64,000 bases of DNA, taken from Bacteroidota bacterium. GTDB taxonomy: Bacteria; Bacteroidota; Bacteroidia; Chitinophagales; Chitinophagaceae. Position 1 is the first letter of the stretch, and each line of letters starts with the position of its first letter. Shown one piece after another: positions 42,802 to 52,805 of this stretch. A program made the position numbers and the translations under genes. The notes under the pieces were generated by a model. It was not told the DNA's origin and did not search any database. It worked only from the letters and a program-made list of their open reading frames with translations. The stretch spans positions 35,297 through 99,296 of the forward strand of contig VBAT01000011.1 in the NCBI GenBank assembly GCA_005884665.1. The letters are read 5' to 3'.

Positions 42802-43084
42802 TGACAAAGATTAAGTAAAATAAATAAACGAACATCCAGACTATATTGCAAGCAATCAGCCACCCGGGAACTATGGTGTTGAGCTTTCTTTTGGTGAACA
42901 ATACCGCCAGGTAACAAATTAAAGTAGCGGGCACCAGCAACATTCCCATGAATGTACCGATAGTAATGATCGTTGAAGCCAGGTCCTGTTCTTTTATCCA
43001 GTCTTTGATTAACAGGGAAAGTGACAGGAGAAAACAGAAACCGCTGATAAATGCCAGCCGCGATAAGAAAAGAAGCCATTTCAT
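42776..43084 (-). CDS. Three-TM membrane protein, unknown
   Basis: A 102-residue protein of three hydrophobic helices (LAFISGFCFLLSLSLLI; IGTFMGMLLVPATLICYLAV; GWLIACNIVWMFVYLFYLIF). Its 3' end overlaps the YhhQ-like gene, the arrangement of translationally coupled genes. I do not recognise a family. Candidate roles include a partner of the transporter, but nothing beyond position supports that. Confidence 0.65.
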   Translation of the reverse strand: MKWLLFLSRLAFISGFCFLLSLSLLIKDWIKEQDLASTIITIGTFMGMLLVPATLICYLAVLFTKRKLNTIVPGWLIACNIVWMFVYLFYLIFVNGQGNHTP

Positions 43085-43126
43085 AAGCCCTAAATGTATT
43101 AACTATTTGCAATTAGTGCAAAGAAA

Positions 43127-43424
43127 GGGCCGCGGAGAGCCACAGAGGAGACACAGAGAGCCGCAGAGAATATACCAGGAAAGAATACGTCCGGAAAGAC
43201 AGAAACGAGACAGAGAGAAAAACTCTGTGGCTGTCTGTGGCCAATCTTCCTGTTTCAATAAAGATTGGCGATTTCCCAATGTTACTTCCTTTTGGAGAAA
43301 AGAAAATCTCTGCGGCCCTCTGTGGCCAATCTCCCTCTTTTAATAGAGACTGTCGATTTTCGAATGTTGCTTCTATTTGAAGAAAAAGAAAACTCCGCGG
43401 CTCTCTGTGGCTAAAGAATCTCTA
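43127..43424. repeat. CACAGAG-type repeat block with 86 bp tandem units
   Basis: Begins with GCCGCGGAGAGCCACAGAGG and ends with complementary CTCCGCGGCTCTCTGTGGC. Inside are direct units of about 86 bp starting near 43218, 43304 and 43390 (the third partial), each with CTCTGTGGCCAATCT-like and CGA/CCAATGTT-like parts. The block is non-coding and fills the gap between divergent genes. Related sequence lies at 62771-62969. Confidence 0.7.
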
Positions 43425-43481
43425 TAATCAACCTTAGACCCTACCGAAAAAACCTTTATTTTGCCGCACTAAATCACTCCA

Positions 43482-46034
43482 ATGGGGAACATAAACTGGA
43501 AAAAAATCTTACCGCACGCTATTGCTGTCTTTAGTTTCATTGTCATTGCCGCACTCTTCTGTAAACCGGGACTGGAAGGCAAAGTCCTTTACCAGCATGA
43601 CATTGTTCAATACGAAGGCGGAAGTAAGGATATCGCCAACTATGTGGCAAAACACGGTGAGGCGCCCCTGTGGACGAACGGTATGTTCAGTGGCATGCCT
43701 ACCTACCAGATTTGGATGCCCGCCAATAATGTTCTCCCGCATTATGTCAATAAAGTGCTTACGTTAGGTCTGCCGCAGCCAATGCAGTTCTTTTTTCTGG
43801 CCTGTCTGCTATTTTATTTTCTTTCCCAGGTAGCCCGCGTAAACCCCTATATCGGCATATTCGGCGCGCTGGCATTTGGGTATTCTACTTATAATCCTGT
43901 AATGATCTCCGCCGGTCACGTAACGCAGATGTGGGTGGTGGCCTATATGCCCGCTATACTTGCCTCCGTGATGTTGATCTACAGAAAAAAATATTTGTTG
44001 GGCTCCGGCCTGCTGGCTTTATTTACGGCTACGCAAATAGGATTGAATCACCTGCAGGTATCCTATTACTTATTTATTACACTGGGTCTTTACACCATTT
44101 TCTGCGTCGTACGCTGGACAAAAGAAAAGGAATACGCGCATATGATCAAAGCGCTTGGTTTTACAGCACTGGCCGTAGTGATTGGGGTAATGGTGAATGC
44201 GGTGACCCTGCTTACCACCTACGAATATGCCAAGGAAACGATACGCGGTGGCTCTTTAGAAGTAAAGGATTCTACCACTACTGTCAAAACCACGGGCCTG
44301 AGCAAAGAATACGCTTTTGAATATAGCTACAAACCATTGGAGACATTTACTGTGATGTTTCCGCGGATATATGGCGGCAGCGGCGGCATCCGGGAGATTG
44401 GAGAAGACTCAAAAATAGCCCAGGCGTTAAGTGAAATGAATCCCCAGCTTGCACAACAACTACAACAGAGCGGTCTGCGGCAAAGCAGTTATTGGGGATC
44501 ACTGACGTATACGGCAGGGCCGCCCTATTTCGGGGCGATTGTCTGTTTCCTGTTTATCGTTTTCCTGTTTTTTGTAAAAGGTGAGATCAAATGGTGGATA
44601 CTTACTGCCAGTGTACTTGCACTATTAATGTCCTGGGGAAAATATTTTTCCGGGTTCAACTATTTCCTTTTCGATTATTTGCCCCTCTACAACAAGTTCA
44701 GGGCGCCTTCGATGAGCCTCATTATCCCGCAATTGCTATGGCCTTTTGCAGCGATCCTTGCATTGCAAAATGTCATCAGCAATGTCAATAACCCTGATAC
44801 CTGGAAAAAGCTAAAGAAAGCGGGTATCGCAACCGCAGCATTATTGGTCATTGCCCTTTTTGCGTATTTATCGCTCGACTATATGGATGAAGGAGCAAAG
44901 AAGCTTAAGGAACAGGTTATGAGCATGCAGCAACAGGAGGTAAGAGAACCTGTATTGAACGCCATGAAAGCACTGGCCGAGGACCGGAAAAGCATATTCC
45001 TCACAGACATCCTGAAGGCTATTGCCATCATCGGTATTTTCTTTGGAATTCTTTCGTTATATGTGAGGCGGAAGATCCAAAATCCCATCTGGGTCTATAT
45101 CGCAGCGATATTATTAATATTAATTGATCTAATACCTGTTGACAATACCTACCTGAATAAAACTCCTTTCCTGGACCGGGAGGCTTACCAGGAACCCGAA
45201 GAAAGCAAACAGGACCTGGCGCCGGGAACAGCCGACCAGCAGATATTAAAAGATACAGGATGGTACCGCGTGCTGAACCTGGCCGTATCACCGTTCCAGG
45301 ATGCCACTACTTCCAATTTTCATAAATCGCTGGGCGGTTACCATGCAGCTAAGATCAGCCGCTACCAGGACTTATGGACAAACAAGATCATTGCCGAAAC
45401 TGAAGCCTTGCGCAATGATTCTATGGCTTTCGTTGGCCTGGGGCTTAATCAAACGACATATACGGGATTGAACATGTTGAACACGAAGTATATCATCGGC
45501 AACAATCCTCCTGCTACGTCCAATCAGCGTCCGCTTGTTATTGTCAACCCCAATGCCCTGGGGCCTGTCTGGTTTGTAAGGGAAGTGCGTTTTGCCAATG
45601 ACCTGAGAGATGAAATGAAGTTTCTAAACGGCATGGATGCCTCAAAGGTGGCAATTGTATCTGCAATTGATAAAAACAAGGTCACTCAACCAGTATATGA
45701 TTCGAGCGCCAAAATTGAGCTGGTAAAAAATGATAACGATATTATCACTTACAAGTCCAACGCATCAAGCGTCCAGTTTGCGGTATTTAGCGAAGTATAT
45801 TATTCAGAAGGATGGAACGCATACATAGACGGGAAGAAAACAGATTATGTAAAAACGAACTATACCTTGCGTGGATTGAGTGTACCTGCTGGTGCCCACA
45901 CCATTGAATTTAAATTTGAGCCAGCCTCCTACAAGAAAGGAAGATCAATAACCACGATCGGCCAAATACTGGTGCTCTTGCTTTTGATCGCAGGGATTTT
46001 CTTTGATGTAGTGAGACGAAGGCAGATAGTGTAG
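43482..46034 (+). CDS. YfhO-like polytopic membrane protein
   Basis: An 850-residue membrane protein with about 12-14 TM helices. The N-terminus carries KILPHAIAVFSFIVIAALFC, then an extracytoplasmic loop YQHDIVQYEGGSKDIANYVA and MFSGMPTYQIWMP. The middle is TM-rich; residues about 570-810 form a soluble domain (FHKSLGGYHAAKISRYQDLW) ending in LSVPAGAHTIEFKFEPASYK, with a last TM. This is the layout of YfhO family proteins, thought to act in lipid-linked sugar transfer to envelope polymers. It opens the glycan-related half of the window. Confidence 0.85.
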   Translation: MGNINWKKILPHAIAVFSFIVIAALFCKPGLEGKVLYQHDIVQYEGGSKDIANYVAKHGEAPLWTNGMFSGMPTYQIWMPANNVLPHYVNKVLTLGLPQPMQFFFLACLLFYFLSQVARVNPYIGIFGALAFGYSTYNPVMISAGHVTQMWVVAYMPAILASVMLIYRKKYLLGSGLLALFTATQIGLNHLQVSYYLFITLGLYTIFCVVRWTKEKEYAHMIKALGFTALAVVIGVMVNAVTLLTTYEYAKETIRGGSLEVKDSTTTVKTTGLSKEYAFEYSYKPLETFTVMFPRIYGGSGGIREIGEDSKIAQALSEMNPQLAQQLQQSGLRQSSYWGSLTYTAGPPYFGAIVCFLFIVFLFFVKGEIKWWILTASVLALLMSWGKYFSGFNYFLFDYLPLYNKFRAPSMSLIIPQLLWPFAAILALQNVISNVNNPDTWKKLKKAGIATAALLVIALFAYLSLDYMDEGAKKLKEQVMSMQQQEVREPVLNAMKALAEDRKSIFLTDILKAIAIIGIFFGILSLYVRRKIQNPIWVYIAAILLILIDLIPVDNTYLNKTPFLDREAYQEPEESKQDLAPGTADQQILKDTGWYRVLNLAVSPFQDATTSNFHKSLGGYHAAKISRYQDLWTNKIIAETEALRNDSMAFVGLGLNQTTYTGLNMLNTKYIIGNNPPATSNQRPLVIVNPNALGPVWFVREVRFANDLRDEMKFLNGMDASKVAIVSAIDKNKVTQPVYDSSAKIELVKNDNDIITYKSNASSVQFAVFSEVYYSEGWNAYIDGKKTDYVKTNYTLRGLSVPAGAHTIEFKFEPASYKKGRSITTIGQILVLLLLIAGIFFDVVRRRQIV

Positions 46035-46042
46035 AGTGGATG

Positions 46043-46234
46043 CTAGTGTTATGTTAAGCATATTTTTCCGCCACGGATTCACGGATAAAAAAGAAGTCAA
46101 CCGCGGCATTGATTTGAGGTTGGCGATCGTTCATCTGTTTATCAGTTAATTTGTTAAACCGTTAAACGGTAAATCTTTTAATCCGTGTATCCGTCGCAAT
46201 ATAAAACGTCGAATCATACTTAACTTAACTGTAG
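46043..46234 (+). mobile_element. MITE-like palindromic element, copy B (192 bp)
   Basis: Homologous to the minus strand of 20839-21062. It starts CTAGTGTTATGTTAAGCATA and ends CTTAACTTAACTGTAG, so the ends are inverted repeats. The interior is also an imperfect inverted repeat (CCACGGATTCACGGATAAAA facing TTTTAATCCGTGTATCCGTC). It has no coding capacity. It lies between the convergent YfhO-like gene and a glycosyltransferase gene. A short ATGCTGGATGCTGG repeat follows it. Confidence 0.75.
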
Positions 46235-46275
46235 ATGCTGGATGCTGGAGTTAGCATTGTAACTTCCATCATTAG

Positions 46276-47070
46276 CTATCTATTTTTGTTGATGATTTTC
46301 CAATAAAGGTTCTTCAATAGTACCCTCGTGCTTTCAGGATTGCGTAGGTCGATGATCTTTCGTTGTATTACGGCATCTTTCAATTGCTCCCAGTAAAGCT
46401 GTTTGTGTTTTTCCATAATATAATTCACGATCTCTTTCCGTTTCGGTTCGGATTGAGTCAGGAGCATTGATTTTTCTGTTACCCGGTAATTTAAGAGGTA
46501 TTCTTTCAGTACATGTACCCTCCAACCTGCCGAAGTAAGCCGTATCCAGAACTCCCAGTCTTCATAGCCTGTTTTCATCTGCTCATCATAACCGCCGGTT
46601 TTCTCCCAACATTCCTTCCGGAACATGGCGCTGGCGCAACTTTCCTGCCTGTACAGGAAGTTTTTTATATCACCGCCCAACGGTTTCCAGGTATATTTTT
46701 TCAGGCCAAAGCTTTTTAGGTAGCAAGTGACCCCTCCGGCCGATGGATCCTGTTTTAATGCGTCGACCCCCTGCCCGATAAAGGTGCTCTCGAATTTATC
46801 GTCAGCATCCAGGGTAACGATAATACTGCCGCTGGCATGCCGGATGCCATGATTACGAGCGGAAGAAAGGTGCCCGTTTTCCTTGTGCAAAACCTTTATT
46901 ACCGGATCATTGAAAGAATCCAGTTTTTTTAACGTAAACTCATCGGTAGAACCATCATTTACGATTATTATTTCAAGATCTGTAAAGCCCTGCGCTTTGA
47001 TGGAAGAAACAGAATCATCGAGGTATTGCCCGTCATTATAGCATGGAATTATTACGCTTACCAGTGGCAT
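46276..47070 (-). CDS. Glycosyltransferase, GT2 family
   Basis: A 264-residue GT-A fold enzyme. Seen: VSVIIPCYNDGQYLDDSVSS at the N-terminus, LEIIIVNDGSTD (nucleotide-sugar binding), ARNHGIRHASGSIIVTLDAD with the DADD metal site at about residues 93-96, and GYEDWEFWIRL as the acceptor-side catalytic ED motif. It has no TM segment, so it is cytoplasmic, perhaps membrane-associated. Donor and acceptor are unknown. It converges with the YfhO-like gene and diverges from the next GT2. Confidence 0.92.
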   Translation of the reverse strand: MPLVSVIIPCYNDGQYLDDSVSSIKAQGFTDLEIIIVNDGSTDEFTLKKLDSFNDPVIKVLHKENGHLSSARNHGIRHASGSIIVTLDADDKFESTFIGQGVDALKQDPSAGGVTCYLKSFGLKKYTWKPLGGDIKNFLYRQESCASAMFRKECWEKTGGYDEQMKTGYEDWEFWIRLTSAGWRVHVLKEYLLNYRVTEKSMLLTQSEPKRKEIVNYIMEKHKQLYWEQLKDAVIQRKIIDLRNPESTRVLLKNLYWKIINKNR

Positions 47071-47271
47071 GGTCTTTTTTTGTTATTTTGCAAACTAATG
47101 AAAAATCGGTAGTGGTCAATATTTCACTCAATCTGGCACGGTGTATCGGTTTGGAAACGCATGTCACGCAACGACGCAACGCTTTTAGAATGACGACATT
47201 TACGTCGCGTCTTTGTCCCGCCAAATGGCAGGATGGCGTGAAACCAAAACTCCATCAAAATCCTCCATTTA

Positions 47272-48198
47272 TTGAAACCTCTTAGTTTTATTATCATCAC
47301 CTATAATCGTCCCGACGATGCGTTGGAGCTGATGCAAAATATTGCCGGTCTCGACGAGGCTAATGAGCTGCTGGAGGAGATCATCCTGGTCAATAACTGC
47401 TCTACCAGTGATTATGATAAAGTAAAAGACTATATCCAATCGCAGCCTTTACCTTTTAAATATATTGATGCACCGGAAAACCTGGGTGTGGCAAGAGGTC
47501 GTAATTTTGCTCTTCGTTTTGCCACCGCTCCCGTTCTGATCTTGCTCGATGATGATGCCGTATTACAAAACAAAGATGCCCTGAAACAGGTACTCCTGGC
47601 ATTTGAACATGTTCCGCCCGGGTCTGAAGATATACACAAGGATACAGCCATCGTCTCTTTTAAGATATTGTACTACGATACCCTTGATATGCAGAGGAAT
47701 GGCCTGCCCCATAAAAAATACAAGAAGTATAAGGATAAACATTCTTTTTACACCTATTATTATGCCGGTGGCGCTCATGCTATCAAAAAGCAGGTCCTGG
47801 AGGAGATCGGCTATTATCCTGAAGATTTTTTTTATGGCATGGAAGAATATGACCTCGGCTACCGCATCATCGACCGGGGATATGCCATCCAGTACAACGA
47901 CAGTATCGTCATGTTGCACAAGGAGTCCCCACTTGGAAGAAAACCCACCAGTGAGAAACTGAAAATGATGTGGGTCAATAAATCAAAGGTAGCCTGGAGA
48001 TATCTCCCTAAAATCTATTTTTACACAACAGCATTGATGTGGTCGTTCCAGTATTTGCGGGTCACAGGATTTAACCTGGCAAATTATTTCCAGGCCTGGA
48101 AAACTGCCTGGTCAATACCAGGAAAGGAACAACGAAGAAAAATTTCGAGGGACTCTATGGCATACCTGCGAAAAGTGGAAGCAAGATTATATTATTAA
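47272..48198 (+). CDS. Glycosyltransferase, GT2 family
   Basis: A 308-residue GT2 enzyme beginning at a TTG (LKPLSFIIITYNRPDDALEL); no ATG lies near, so the TTG is probably the real start. Motifs: IILVNNCSTSDYD, ENLGVARGRNFALRFATA, LILLDDDAV as the DxD metal site (about residue 93), and the FYGMEEYDLGYRI acceptor motif. A hydrophobic C-terminal patch (IYFYTTALMWSFQYLRV) may attach it to the membrane. It is followed after 13 bases by a methyltransferase-like gene. The sugar specificity is unknown. Confidence 0.9.
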   Translation: MKPLSFIIITYNRPDDALELMQNIAGLDEANELLEEIILVNNCSTSDYDKVKDYIQSQPLPFKYIDAPENLGVARGRNFALRFATAPVLILLDDDAVLQNKDALKQVLLAFEHVPPGSEDIHKDTAIVSFKILYYDTLDMQRNGLPHKKYKKYKDKHSFYTYYYAGGAHAIKKQVLEEIGYYPEDFFYGMEEYDLGYRIIDRGYAIQYNDSIVMLHKESPLGRKPTSEKLKMMWVNKSKVAWRYLPKIYFYTTALMWSFQYLRVTGFNLANYFQAWKTAWSIPGKEQRRKISRDSMAYLRKVEARLYY

Positions 48199-48211
48199 AA
48201 TCAGTTAGTTT

Positions 48212-48862
48212 ATGAAGAGCGTATTGGAAAAAATATTGCCGCAATCATGGGTGGACAGCTATAAAGAATACAGGAATAAACATTCAGCGGAAAGTAACCG
48301 CCGGAAATGGGAAATGAATGGAAAGCCTCTTCCCCCGCCTCATACCATTAAACAGGAAGCAATACAGCATTATCAAAAAAAATCGGGCTATGGAATATTG
48401 GTAGAAACGGGCACATATAAAGGCGATATGATACTGGCCCAAAAAGATTTTTTTAAGAAATTATATTCTATCGAATTAAGTCCTGCGTTATACCAGAGAG
48501 CTAAAAAGAGATTCCGGAAATACTCCTATGTTACTTTATTGCAGGGTAACAGCGGCGAAGTGATTTCGCGGGTACTTGGAGAATTACAGGAACCCGCCAT
48601 CTTCTGGCTGGATGGTCATTATTCAGGAGGTATAACAGCTACCAGTGAAAAACATTCTCCGATCAACGAAGAACTGCAGGCATTGATCAGCAATAACCGC
48701 TTTCAGCATATTGTCCTGATCGATGATGCCCGTGTCTTTACCGGTGAAAACGGTTACCCGACAATCGAAGAAGCAAAGGAAATGACCATACGTAATTTCC
48801 CGGGTTATCATTTCTCTGTTGAAGAAGATATCATTCGCCTGGTCCCTAAAAAATTCAGTTGA
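48212..48862 (+). CDS. SAM-dependent methyltransferase-like protein
   Basis: A 216-residue protein. The Rossmann-like core starts with YGILVETGTYKGDMILA (the E-x-G-x-x-x-G pattern for SAM binding), then LYSIELSPALYQRAKKRF, VTLLQGNSGEVIS, and PAIFWLDGHYSGG, IVLIDDARVF. This is typical of class I methyltransferase-like proteins in polysaccharide loci. Whether it methylates a sugar is inference from the neighbours. It overlaps the longest form of the next gene by four bases. Confidence 0.75.
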   Translation: MKSVLEKILPQSWVDSYKEYRNKHSAESNRRKWEMNGKPLPPPHTIKQEAIQHYQKKSGYGILVETGTYKGDMILAQKDFFKKLYSIELSPALYQRAKKRFRKYSYVTLLQGNSGEVISRVLGELQEPAIFWLDGHYSGGITATSEKHSPINEELQALISNNRFQHIVLIDDARVFTGENGYPTIEEAKEMTIRNFPGYHFSVEEDIIRLVPKKFS

Positions 48863-48885
48863 CCGCTAATAACGATCAGTCACAT

Positions 48886-51741
48886 ATGAAGCCAACTAGC
48901 CTGATATTCCTGTTTATTTGGTTGGCTGGCGTCAATGCCTTGCAAGCTCAATCGTATAGTTCGGTTCATTATGACACAAAAGACGGCCTACCCAGCGGCA
49001 CCGTCTATGATGTGTCCCAGGATAAGGACGGCTTCGTATGGTTTGCTACCGAGAATGGTCTCTGCCGTTTTGATGGAAAGAATTTTAAGACTTTTACCAC
49101 GAAAGACGGCTTGCCTGATAATTCTATTTTAAGAGTGCATGGCGACAACTCAGGTAAATTATATTTCACTCCATTTACACACGGCTTATTCTATTTCAAA
49201 AATGACAGTTTTTACAAAGTACCGATCCCTGAAAAGTATAAACTGGACCTTTCGATCATCACTTTCTTTGCCAACCAGGGAAAACGGGTCGTCATCAGCG
49301 GTCTCGGTAAACCCTATATATTGGACAGCCAGGGTCTCCTTTCATATCACGATAAATTCAATGTCAGTGAGCAGATATCATTTACCAAACGGATATTTGA
49401 CACCCTGCTCATAGTTGGCTCACAGGACAGCATTTTTTTTATAGACAATGCGGGAAAGGTCAGGGCGTCTATTTATTCAAAAGAAAAACGGGCCTATGAT
49501 ATATATGACGATGATCTCCGGATACGGCAACTGAAGCTCCCCAAAGAGCTTGGGGGCGTTCCGGGTTCATTGGTGGGCAAAAACCTCGTGTATTACATTC
49601 TCGGCGACGAGGTATACTTTTTTAGCTATTCAACTGGCGAACTTTCATTCAAGATCAAGGTCAAGAAATTCAGCGGCGCTTATTTCGACAATGAAAATAA
49701 TCTATGGGTATCCACTTTGGGCGATGGTGTATACCGTTTCCCTTCCTTCAAATATATTAATGTCGACTTCGGTGGGCGGAACGAAGTATTCTCGCTGATA
49801 AAAAATGGTGACCATATACTGGCAGGATCAGATTTCAGCCAGATGTTCGAGATACCTCTTCAAAATAAAAACGGCGATTACACAGTCACCCATTATTCCC
49901 ACTACATAGATACCTCCGGTAACCCGGTAGCCCGGTTTACGAAAAGAAACCGCATCTACGTCCTCCGCGCTGAGGGTAATGATCTTTACATTGGTACGGA
50001 CGCTTTTGTATTGAAAAAAAACGGCCCGTACTTACCGTTACTTAAAAATATATTTCCAATAAAGGATATCGACGTATTAGGTCATCATTTGCTTATATGC
50101 ACCGGATATGGTGTATTGCTGGCCGACAGAATTTCGATGACAGTGACAGACACCCTGCTCAGGCAACGTGCTACCTGTGGCAGTTATTATAAAGGCAAAT
50201 ATTACATTGGCACCCTGGGAGGACTGATAAGGATCGACTCCTTGACAAAAAAAATTGAACATCTATATGATATTTACCCTTCGTTCAAAGGCAGAATAAC
50301 AGCCATAAAAAGAGGAATGGATGATGACCTGTGGATAGCCACCAGCGGTTTTGGGCTTAATCATTTCAAAGACGATAAAATAATCCAGGTCCTGGGAACT
50401 GAAGATGGACTGAGCAGCGATATCTGCACAACCCTTTTTATAGACAGCAGCCTCGTCTGGCTTGGTACCAATAATGGTCTTAACAGGATCGAGACCGGGA
50501 AAGAAAAACCAGGAATTACCCGGTTCACCGTTGCCGATGGACTGGGAGCCGATTTTATCAATTCCATCCTAACTACCGATAGCAACATCTACGTGGGTAC
50601 AGCAGCCGGCCTTACTATTTTCAGTAAAAATATACTTACAGAAAGATCCATCTGCATCCTACATATTTTGAAAGTATCCGAAAACAACCTGACCTTGAAA
50701 AAAGATAGCGCGTATACATTTCCTTACAATACCCTAAATATCCGGGTTGATTTTACCGCTGTATCATTCAAATCGGGGGGTGACATAATGTATTCCTATC
50801 AATTGCAAGGACTTGATAACACGTGGAATACGACTACGGCCAACTTTGTCAATTTCCCCACCCTCCAGCCGGGAGGCTATACGTTGCTGTTGAAAGCGGT
50901 CAATAAATTCGGCGTTCAAAGTGAAACAAAAAAAATAAGGATCACCATCATGCCGCCGTGGTGGGCAACCCTGCCATTCCGTATCGCTGCACTGCTGATT
51001 ATTGGGTTGTTGGTGCTGCTCATTTACCAATACAATATCCGTAGTGTTAAACGTAAACAAGAATTGAAACGAGATTTTGAAACGCGGTTTGCGGCACTTG
51101 AGCAAAAAGCTTTGCAAGCCCAGATGAATCCCCATTTTATTTTCAACGCCCTGAATTCAATACAAACTTTTATCCTTAACCTGGATGCTGAAGGAGCGAA
51201 TAACTACCTGACTAAATTTGCCAGCCTCATCCGTCAAACGCTGGAAAATTCTATGCATTCATTGATCCCTGTTGCCAGCGAAATACAGTATATTGAAACT
51301 TACCTGAAGTTGGAGAAATTACGGTTTAGGGAAAAATTTGAATACCGGGTACAGGTCGACGAATCCATTGATCAAAATAACACTTTACTGCCAAGTATGT
51401 TATTGCAACCTTATGTGGAAAATTCCATACGACACGGTATCCAACACCGCAAAGACAATCACGGTCTGCTATTGGTTTCTGCTACCAAAACAACAGGTAA
51501 TGCCATTCTTTATACCATACAGGATAATGGCGTGGGCAGGAAAACTTCTGAAGCCCTGAAATCTGCCCGGCATATCGAGTACCAGTCAAGAGGAACTTCA
51601 ATAAATGAAAAACGGATTGCAGCCATTAACATACAGTTCAAAACCTCGATGCGCGTGGACATCCAGGATGTGCTTGATGAGAATGGCAATGTAACAGGCA
51701 CGTCTGTGACCCTATTAATTCCGCCGCTTCAAAAGCAATAA
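48886..51741 (+). CDS. Sensor histidine kinase (propeller, Y_Y_Y, LytS-type)
   Basis: A 951-residue membrane kinase; ATG at 48886 (MKPTSLIFLFIWLAGVNALQ) gives the signal peptide, so the track's 48859 start is too long. A periplasmic part, about residues 25-590, contains two-component propeller repeats (DKDGFVWFATENGLCRFDG, DDDLWIATSGFGLNHF). Then a Y_Y_Y domain, about 600-690 (SYQLQGLDNTWNTTTANFVN), one TM (FRIAALLIIGLLVLLIYQYN), the LytS-type phosphoacceptor region with LQAQMNPHFIFNALNSIQTF at about 743-762, and an ATPase domain (QPYVENSIRHGIQ, DNGVGRK). It pairs with the next gene. Confidence 0.95.
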   Translation: MKPTSLIFLFIWLAGVNALQAQSYSSVHYDTKDGLPSGTVYDVSQDKDGFVWFATENGLCRFDGKNFKTFTTKDGLPDNSILRVHGDNSGKLYFTPFTHGLFYFKNDSFYKVPIPEKYKLDLSIITFFANQGKRVVISGLGKPYILDSQGLLSYHDKFNVSEQISFTKRIFDTLLIVGSQDSIFFIDNAGKVRASIYSKEKRAYDIYDDDLRIRQLKLPKELGGVPGSLVGKNLVYYILGDEVYFFSYSTGELSFKIKVKKFSGAYFDNENNLWVSTLGDGVYRFPSFKYINVDFGGRNEVFSLIKNGDHILAGSDFSQMFEIPLQNKNGDYTVTHYSHYIDTSGNPVARFTKRNRIYVLRAEGNDLYIGTDAFVLKKNGPYLPLLKNIFPIKDIDVLGHHLLICTGYGVLLADRISMTVTDTLLRQRATCGSYYKGKYYIGTLGGLIRIDSLTKKIEHLYDIYPSFKGRITAIKRGMDDDLWIATSGFGLNHFKDDKIIQVLGTEDGLSSDICTTLFIDSSLVWLGTNNGLNRIETGKEKPGITRFTVADGLGADFINSILTTDSNIYVGTAAGLTIFSKNILTERSICILHILKVSENNLTLKKDSAYTFPYNTLNIRVDFTAVSFKSGGDIMYSYQLQGLDNTWNTTTANFVNFPTLQPGGYTLLLKAVNKFGVQSETKKIRITIMPPWWATLPFRIAALLIIGLLVLLIYQYNIRSVKRKQELKRDFETRFAALEQKALQAQMNPHFIFNALNSIQTFILNLDAEGANNYLTKFASLIRQTLENSMHSLIPVASEIQYIETYLKLEKLRFREKFEYRVQVDESIDQNNTLLPSMLLQPYVENSIRHGIQHRKDNHGLLLVSATKTTGNAILYTIQDNGVGRKTSEALKSARHIEYQSRGTSINEKRIAAINIQFKTSMRVDIQDVLDENGNVTGTSVTLLIPPLQKQ

Positions 51742-51744
51742 CAT

Positions 51745-52482
51745 ATGATACGAGCTGTAATTATTGACGACGAGCCGGGCAATATTGATGTCATGAAAAA
51801 AATGGTAGAAGAGTTTTGCAATGATATCGAGATAGCTGGTACTGCTTTATCAGTTGACGAGGGGATCATGTTGATCAGGGGAAAAAAACCTGACCTGGTC
51901 TTCCTTGATATTGAAATGCCGGGCAAAAACGCTTTTGACCTGATCGACCTGTTGACACCGGTCAATTTCGAGATCATATTTGTTACGGCATTCGAACACT
52001 ATGCGCTCAGGGCCTTCCGGTACAGCGCTATTGATTACCTGCTAAAGCCTGTTAATATTAAAGAACTCCGCGAAGCGGTTGAAAAAGCGGGAACAAAGAT
52101 CAAAGAAAGAAATTTCCAGGATCGCCTCAACAATTTTTTCGGGATTGAAAAGAAAAGGGAAATCAAGATCGCTATCCAGTTGAAAGATGGATACACATTC
52201 ATTAATTATAACGACATTGTTTGCTGCACATCAGAAGGATCTTATACCACACTGTCTCTTAAAGATGGCAGCAATTTATTGTCCAGTAATAACCTCGGGC
52301 ATTTTGTTGACCTGCTTCCCGAGGACGTTTTTTGCAGGATACACAATTCCCATCTGGTAAATCTCGATCATGCGGTCAGCTACTCCAAGGGCCGGGGAGG
52401 GATGCTATTGATGGCCAACAAAATGATGCTGGAAGTATCGCAACGAAAAAAAGACGAACTGCTGAGCCGGTTTAAAAAGTAA
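51745..52482 (+). CDS. Response regulator, LytTR type
   Basis: A 245-residue regulator starting three bases after the kinase. Receiver domain: IIDDEP acidic pocket, LVFLDIEMPG with phospho-Asp55, FVTAFEHYALRAF, and the LLKPVN lysine. The C-terminal LytTR DNA-binding domain covers about 140-243 (IKIAIQLKDGYTFINYNDIV, RIHNSHLVNLDHAVSYSKGR). It should be phosphorylated by the propeller kinase and bind direct repeats in promoters. The target is unknown; the T9SS-type gene downstream is one candidate. Confidence 0.95.
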   Translation: MIRAVIIDDEPGNIDVMKKMVEEFCNDIEIAGTALSVDEGIMLIRGKKPDLVFLDIEMPGKNAFDLIDLLTPVNFEIIFVTAFEHYALRAFRYSAIDYLLKPVNIKELREAVEKAGTKIKERNFQDRLNNFFGIEKKREIKIAIQLKDGYTFINYNDIVCCTSEGSYTTLSLKDGSNLLSSNNLGHFVDLLPEDVFCRIHNSHLVNLDHAVSYSKGRGGMLLMANKMMLEVSQRKKDELLSRFKK

Positions 52483-52805
52483 TTTCCCGGAATCAATTCC
52501 TTTCCCACGCCGAAACAGGCTGCTCAGCCATAAGCTGTTTTGACTCGGTTATGGCCAATTTCGACGCAGTTATAAAGCTACCGGCCTGTTACTTCAGTTC
52601 CTTATAGAATTATTCTATTTTCATTCCTACCATTAACCACCTTCTTCTACCTTTCGTTCTAATTGTCATCAAGACCATTAGTCATTGAACCTTATCCATT
52701 TTATAAAAACGTAAGTTTACGAATAATTCCGGCTGACAGCGGTTCTTAATCAGAATATAACAGAGCACGAGGGTGCCTTTCCGCTACCTTTCTTATATTA
52801 GAAGT
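52483..52805. other. Intergenic stretch with a 15 bp dyad
   Basis: Contains a perfect ATAGAAT-T-ATTCTAT dyad at 52604-52618, and a possible hairpin just after the regulator gene (AAACAG...CTGTTT, about 52534-52561). No ORF is convincing. The dyad sits about 190 bases upstream of the T9SS type B gene and could be an operator for it. Confidence 0.4.
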
